Assembly: GCA_963920705.1 (NCBI GenBank)
Contig: OY987230.1
Location: forward strand, 8,503,185 to 8,567,184
Length of the DNA: 64,000 nucleotides
Origin: Odiellus spinosus
Taxonomy: Eukaryota; Arthropoda; Arachnida; Opiliones; Phalangiidae
Direction of reading: 5' to 3'
The notes under the pieces were generated by a model. The model searched no databases and was not told where the DNA came from. It saw only the letters and a list, made by a program, of their open reading frames with translations. Below, in pieces: positions 59,401 to 64,000 of the stretch (position 1 is its first letter; the number at the start of each line of letters is the position of its first letter). The translations under genes were made by a program, and so were the position numbers.

Positions 59401-62340
59401 GTCACTTCTTTTCCCACTTATCAGACGAAGTTAGCCATAACGAATTGTGCATGACAATTAAAGTTAGACTCTATAAGGGAAGATTGTTTTTAAGTGGCAG
59501 ATCCGACTTTTAAATTGGTAGCATGTACAAAGCCAGACCCACGCGTTATTTCAATAGTTGGTTTTTAGAACAATTTTTCTGAATAATGGCACGCATTTTT
59601 TTGATAAACAATAACTGGTTTATCGAATAACCAGTTCGGTTTGAAATTTAAATTTCACTATTCGCACAGTTTATAAATATAATCATCCTCAAACTAACCA
59701 GTGGCATTCGTACGATGAAAGCTTCCAAAGATGACCCAAAGAGTTTCGTGTCTTTTGTAATAATAGCTCTGTCAAAGATCAAAACGATTTTAAACCCATT
59801 ACTTCTTATTAATTTCACTATAATATCCTCAAAGCTGTATTTAAGCGTGGTAGTGATCTTTTACCTCTCAATAACAGTGCCATTATTTATCATCCAAAGA
59901 TCGCACCGCGTTCTTCCTATGAGGGTAGCCGCGACTAAAGCCAGATAAAAGATCTAAGAGGAAATAACAAAAATTATAATTTCCCCTTATCCAAATAAAA
60001 TGGTGGAGGGGGAAGAAGGATAATGGCTTCAAGGCATATAATTTGTTAATCTACTTCGGTCGAAAAGATTCCTGGTACAATTATCCTTATAATACGTCGT
60101 AGTTGTCTGAAAATAAAAAAAAGTAGGTTATATACTTTAAAATTAGATAGGAGAAGAACGTTGGGAGAACTTTACTTTAAATTGTCACGAAAGTAAGACT
60201 TTCAATTTGCTACCAACACGTTTCCATTGTGTATTCTTGGTTCATCATTTAAGTATAAACACGCAACCTAACTCAATTGGACCTTGTCAAATTTATCTCG
60301 CGCCAATTCCTGAGGATGTTTTTTCATACATGTTGGTTTTACTTATAAATTTATTGTGCTCCCATAAAATAACGAGGAAAGAATCTTCTAATTTCGTCAA
60401 AAATTGTCAAAATTGGAAAATTCCAATAGAATTTGACCAAATAGATGAAATGGAATAACAGAAATTCAAGAGAAAGGGACCCAAGTCATTTTAAACTCCA
60501 CAAACAAAGCTGGTGTCATGACTATATAAAAACAGCCTAGTGAGTTTTTTCAATATCTAAAGATTAAATTCGTGACCTTGGGATGAAATCAAGGCCGGAA
60601 TCAATTCAATTAACTCACGTTGCGTTTTTAATTCATTTGCCTTAACAAAATGAACATAAATTACTTGAAAGTGTAGTTCTATACAATGCAGTTTCAGTTT
60701 TCAAACCATATTTATGACTCGATCTCAAATATTAGATTACCGGTACCTATTTCACAATAAAGAACCTTGAAACATCTACAACTTGAACAATAATTTCATA
60801 ATTTTAAAGATATTTATAAATTTTGGTCAAGATTAGAGGAATTTAACAAAAAAAAAAAAAAAAAAGTTCCGTTTCATAACTATTTTCCTTGTAAAACAAG
60901 TTTTTTAACAATTTTTCCCTTAAAAATCACTTTTCAATAAGGAAAAAAATTACGCGAGTAATTTTAAATTTAAGAAAACTTTCTCCCTACATTCTATATA
61001 TCGAATAAACACCACTACAGAAACTATATAGCATTTAAATTTACCTATAGAAATTTTTATCTACGTGAACCCGTTCTTCCCTGGTTTCTTTGTGTTGGTC
61101 ATATGCGCAAGCCACTTCATCAATAACCTTTTGTCTGAAGAAAGAGAAAAAAAAAAAAAAAAAATTACATTAAAAAAGAACAGTTTTCAAAATCTCATTT
61201 ATGAACCTAAGAAAATGAAAGATTCTTGAAAGTTTGTAAAGAAAAATAATACAAGAAAATCCAACTATTTGTGTAAAAAATAGGGAATTATCCTCAGGAA
61301 TAAACTGAATTACAGAATGCCCTATAGTACTTTTTAGAGGTGAGAAAGCGATAGCAGAAGAATTTTGGCCTTTTCAATATATAGGGGCAAAAGAAAACTA
61401 TGATCCTCTTTCGCAGCTTTCCTTTCATTGCAGAATTGCCAGGAACTTCTGAGCAAGGTTCTGATAAGATGAGTAATTTGCTTCAGTTTGCACTCACAAG
61501 TGGCTGGCAACCCTGGGGGAATGACTAGCAATGGTACCAAGCATGGTACCAGAGGCTAATGCTAGGTCTCAGGTTGTTATATACTTAAATTACTTCTTGA
61601 TTGTTTCAATGAAGGGGCAAAAGAAAATTCTATTCCTCTACAACAGCTTTCCTTTCAATGCAGAGTTGCCAAGAGCTTGGGATTGAAGTTTAGCACAGAC
61701 CAAAAGACTAAAAATGTCAGGTTTACACCATGTTTACTCTATTATCTCCTTACTTCATAGCGCCAGTTCTCATGTTCTTAATCGTTTAAATTTATTCTTG
61801 TTAATATAGTAGGTTTATTTTTACTTTCCAAAGTACAGTCCCAGGGGCATTGGAAAAATGCCAATCTAACGCAATTTTATTTAAAATATTCCTGTAAGTG
61901 TTTCATTGTACAAGATTGTTTTAAACTGGTACACATGTCGTAAGTGCTAGCCCCCCTACGTCAGTATTAAGGCAAATTTATAAGACTATACGGGAAATAA
62001 AATTCTGCAATACTGGGTACTATTTTACATCAAGCTTTGAAACAGTAGTCTGGGAGTGGTGGACTACTAAATAGGGATATCTAATCATTTGTAACATCTA
62101 GAGGCAGCCTTGAACACATTTAAAATAATCAACTTGAGGTAACTTGTAACTCGGCTTTTAAATTTGTAATGTATATGTAACAGTCAGAAGGCCAAAAATT
62201 TGTACAATTCTACTAAAAAATTATGTTTACCTTTTAAAATCCTTTCTAAGCTTTATACTCGATGCATAATACACTACGGCTACAGAAGCCGCAACCACGG
62301 CTGAATGGCGAAGGGCGAGTTTACTCAAAATGGGCGCCAT
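53426..62340 (-). CDS. ABCD3: Peroxisomal half ABC transporter ABCD3/PMP70 (16 exons, 659 aa)
   Basis: Half-size ABC transporter of the peroxisomal membrane; the family dimerises and imports long or branched acyl-CoAs (family knowledge). Exons in transcript order: 62340-62231, 61134-61045, 60106-60055, 59953-59865, 59768-59699, 58173-58147, 58077-58007, 57203-57080, 57014-56905, 56402-56173, 56097-56003, 55608-55291, 55219-55076, 54462-54253, 53725-53564, 53503-53426. Phases agree; 1980 nt. Seen: hydrophobic N-terminus; ABC_membrane_2 region with [45 protein letters not shown] (EAA-like); Walker A GPNGCGKS (473-480), Q510, signature LSGGEKQR (571-578), Walker B FAILDEC (591-597), H-loop His about 625. 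All ATPase residues are intact. It ends EEFGS, as in vertebrate PMP70, and has the same length (659). One exon is only 27 nt. Introns carry TTAA elements and palindromic MITEs. The start is 1.27 kb from a divergent channel gene. Confidence 0.97.
53865..54044. mobile_element. TTAA-flanked MITE (AGCAACTGGCG ends), copy 1, ABCD3 intron
   Basis: TTAA (53861-53864), then AGCAACTGGCGGCTC; the right end is GATCGCCAGTTGCT followed by TTAA (54045-54048). 180 bp. An inner inverted repeat CCTTGGCAAAGGCAGAAG / CTCCTGCCTTTGGTAAGG divides it. TTAA duplication suggests piggyBac- or Kolobok-type transposition. Confidence 0.85.
54703..54828. repeat. Fragment of the GCGTTCACACT / ACTTTGAAACCG element
   Basis: TTCACACTACTGACTTTGAAA and TTTTGGAAAGGTCAAG match the left end of the element at 9444-9904. 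The fragment abuts the TTAA element at 54829, so that element may have inserted into it. Confidence 0.5.
54829..55002. mobile_element. TTAA-flanked MITE (AGCAACTGGCG ends), copy 2, ABCD3 intron
   Basis: TTAA (54825-54828), AGCAACTGGCG ... GAGCCGCCAGTTGCT, then TTAA (55003-55006). 174 bp, same family as 53865-54044 but in the opposite orientation, as shown by the position of GGCGTGCATCAGTG. It sits in the neighbouring intron. Confidence 0.85.
56098..56172 (-). other. 75-nt ABCD3 intron that is open in frame
   Basis: GTAAG...TTATTAG borders. The length is a multiple of three and the frame has no stop, so retention would replace one Tyr codon by 26 codons of mainly hydrophobic residues in the membrane domain. 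The spliced form matches the conserved IIAKYxATVVGY context, so splicing is taken as the normal state. Confidence 0.7.
56455..56871. mobile_element. Palindromic GCAACCTGACTCGATTCGG MITE, copy in ABCD3 intron
   Basis: Left end GCAGCCTGACTTGATTTTGG; right end CCCGAATCGAATCAGGCTGC, inverted, 417 bp. It shares the TTTTTACATA and CCAACAGAATTTGACCAAA words with the copies at 2306 and 60261. It lies between exons 56905-57014 and 56173-56402. Confidence 0.8.
60261..60625. mobile_element. Palindromic GCAACCTGACTCGATTCGG MITE, copy in ABCD3 intron 2
   Basis: Left end ACGCAACCTAACTCAATTGG; right end AATTAACTCACGTTGCGT, inverted and somewhat decayed. The inside keeps TTCCAATAGAATTTGACCAAA and GTGCTCCCATAAAATAACG, shared with the other copies. 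Confidence 0.7.
61385..61690. repeat. Duplicated ~70-bp block in ABCD3 intron 1
   Basis: GGGGCAAAAGAAAA ... CAGCTTTCCTTTCATTGCAG ... TTGCCA occurs at 61383 and again at about 61614. Confidence 0.6.
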
Positions 62341-63607
62341 TAATTAATTTAATCAATCAGAACTAAAGTAACGATTCCAATTATAATTAATTATATAGAA
62401 AGTGTTATAAATATTCGAACTTTCGAAGTTAAATTCACATTTTTTGGGAAGGTCACTCCTCTCTCCCTCAACGCGCTCCCTCGCTTTGACGAAAAGTTTT
62501 CCTAAAAGACTGAAGCGTTGCCAGGATTCATCTAGCCCCCCTCCCCCCGTTTGCTAAGAACTATAGAATTTACAAGGATATTAAACGTAGCGTCAATATT
62601 TCCACGTGGCTAAAACGTGTTTTACAGTCCATCCTTATGAATACCTCCGTGGTTTTGACGGAAATGAATGCGTTAACGAGAGTCATCTAGTAGCCGTGAC
62701 CCGTATGAAACAGCCCAGTGAACTCCTCTTCTGGTTAATAATTTAAAATAATTTAGAAGCTTAAAAAACACAGTTTTAACAACAAACTAAAACTATTGTA
62801 AATCATGTAAACGATAACAATATACTATTCAAGAGGACTACAAACCAAAAAAGTGGAATATATTCAAAAGTACGCAAATATTACAGTTTAAATATTTCGG
62901 CGCGGGAATATGAAAGGGTGAAAATATTTTGCTCGTGTTTGGTTGGCTTTCGCGACATCACGTGATACAACAACCCTCGTGTTTTACGTTTCAGCCGTTA
63001 GACACAAAATTCTCATCTCATACGTGACGTCAACGTCATTTGGCAAGTTTGGAGCAGGCGCATCTTCCAAGTGCCGGATTAATTAGCTTCTTGCGTGAAA
63101 GTTAACCGTAACTATTTCTAAAGACATCTTAAACTATCGGGATAAAAAGTAGGTTTTCTTTACCTTATATTCACGTAACATTATATAACTGGGGGATGGT
63201 TCCCGAGTACTATCGTGTCGCGTATCGATCGCCTAGGCGCGCTTCGAGCATCGCTTTCCGTTTCCGCCGAGATCTTCGTTCTCTATATACTCAGTAAGGG
63301 ATGGCTTCAGAGCTCCTTTGCTAAGCGTTGGCTAAACATTGTGCAAAAGCGTTGGCTAAACACTAGTGTTCCCTACGAGGGTTAAAAATTTTGATATCCG
63401 CGATGAAGCCTAAATATCCGTTGGTCAGCCTTCTGTCTCGGATCGACGCTAAATTTTAATCGGACATTTATTTATAAAACGCGAGATGCGAGCCAAAAGA
63501 AGACGTTGAAGGTTTCTTCCGATACGCCAAGCGTGAACCTGCCTCGGCGTATTAAAAAAAGGTTCCCCCACGGATGAATTAATTTTAATTAATCGAAATT
63601 AATTAAA
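62341..63607. promoter_or_regulatory. Divergent promoter region between ABCD3 and the ERG-type channel
   Basis: No credible coding sequence. It is relatively CpG-rich and contains a perfect palindromic CRE TGACGTCA at 63025-63032, a CACGTG E-box near 62959-62964 and another ACGTGG at about 62605. A direct repeat GCGTTGGCTAAACA occurs twice at about 63325-63362. The motifs are seen; their use is inferred. Confidence 0.5.
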
Positions 63608-63683
63608 ATGCCAGTTCGACGAGGACACGTTGCACCACAGAATACTTTCATCGATACGATTATCCGAAAGTTCGAGGGTTTAA
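63608..63683 (+). CDS. sei: ERG/seizure-type voltage-gated K+ channel, first coding exon only
   Basis: The ATG at 63608 opens [18 protein letters not shown] followed by IRKFEGL, then the donor GTAAGT (63684) in phase 1. This N-terminal cap is nearly identical to the start of KCNH2 (HERG), KCNH6/7 and Drosophila seizure, and leads into the PAS domain that slows channel closing (family knowledge). Only 25 full codons lie in the window; the next exon is not seen before 64000, so PAS, six membrane segments and the cyclic-nucleotide-binding-like domain are expected past the right edge. EAG and ELK channels have different N-termini, so the ERG subfamily call is firm, although the function rests on this short exon. 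Confidence 0.9.
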
Positions 63684-64000
63684 GTAAGTGGCATTTTTTA
63701 TTCAAATTTTAATTTTTACTGTTTTTTCACGTTTGGTATTTTGACGACATCGCGAGTTTGTTAATCTCTGCGTTTCTATATAACATTGTTTCGAGTCAAA
63801 ACGTGTCCACAATGACGAATGACCGAATAATTAGGCTTAGGGTTAAAATGTCTATTTAAGCCTTTAAGGTCAAGTGAAGTTAGGTTTGGGGGTGGTGGAT
63901 ACGTGTCGCGCCGCGCTTTAAATAATCACGTCGATGTTTTCGTTAATTACTAAACTCATCGGAGAACGAAATTATTAATAATCCCCTCAAGGGGCGTTAA

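Overview
This is eukaryotic, AT-rich chromosomal DNA with spliceosomal introns (GT..AG), AATAAA signals and a dense load of short transposable elements. The four recognisable proteins (UTP14, calreticulin, ABCD3/PMP70 and the N-terminus of an ERG/seizure-type K+ channel), the many TTAA and hAT-type MITEs, and a TTAGG-like repeat tract point to an arthropod, most likely an insect. I cannot name the order or species from the sequence alone.

The window has two halves. Positions 1 to about 41.6 kb are gene-poor. The only plausible host coding sequence is an orphan first exon on the minus strand (24415-24609) under a CpG-rich stretch; its downstream exons would lie toward or past the left edge. 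The rest is repeats: minisatellites (25, 27, 31 and 40 bp units), a three-copy ~143 bp tandem repeat, a 2.85 kb transposon with 645 bp inverted ends and a truncated DDE transposase (13097-15944), foldback elements, five copies of one hAT MITE with 8-bp target duplications, several TTAA-flanked elements, a pair of CAGAA-ended elements with 7-bp duplications, and a repeat carrying a tRNA-like Pol III promoter.

Positions 41.7 to 64 kb hold a compact gene cluster. UTP14 (plus, 12 exons, 772 aa) and calreticulin (minus, 8 exons, 405 aa) face each other tail to tail. ABCD3 (minus, 16 exons, 659 aa) lies upstream of calreticulin. The ERG-type channel (plus, first coding exon only) starts 1.27 kb from the ABCD3 start codon, so those two share a divergent promoter region. 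All exon junctions were read by hand and keep frame. The genes have no obvious joint pathway: nucleolar rRNA processing, ER chaperoning, peroxisomal import and membrane excitability. Calreticulin has a perfect ER-stress element upstream, which fits its known regulation.

The same repeat families that fill the left half also sit in the introns of UTP14, calreticulin and ABCD3. Several insertions are nested, and in three cases a related copy without the insertion is present in the window, so target-site duplications can be read directly.
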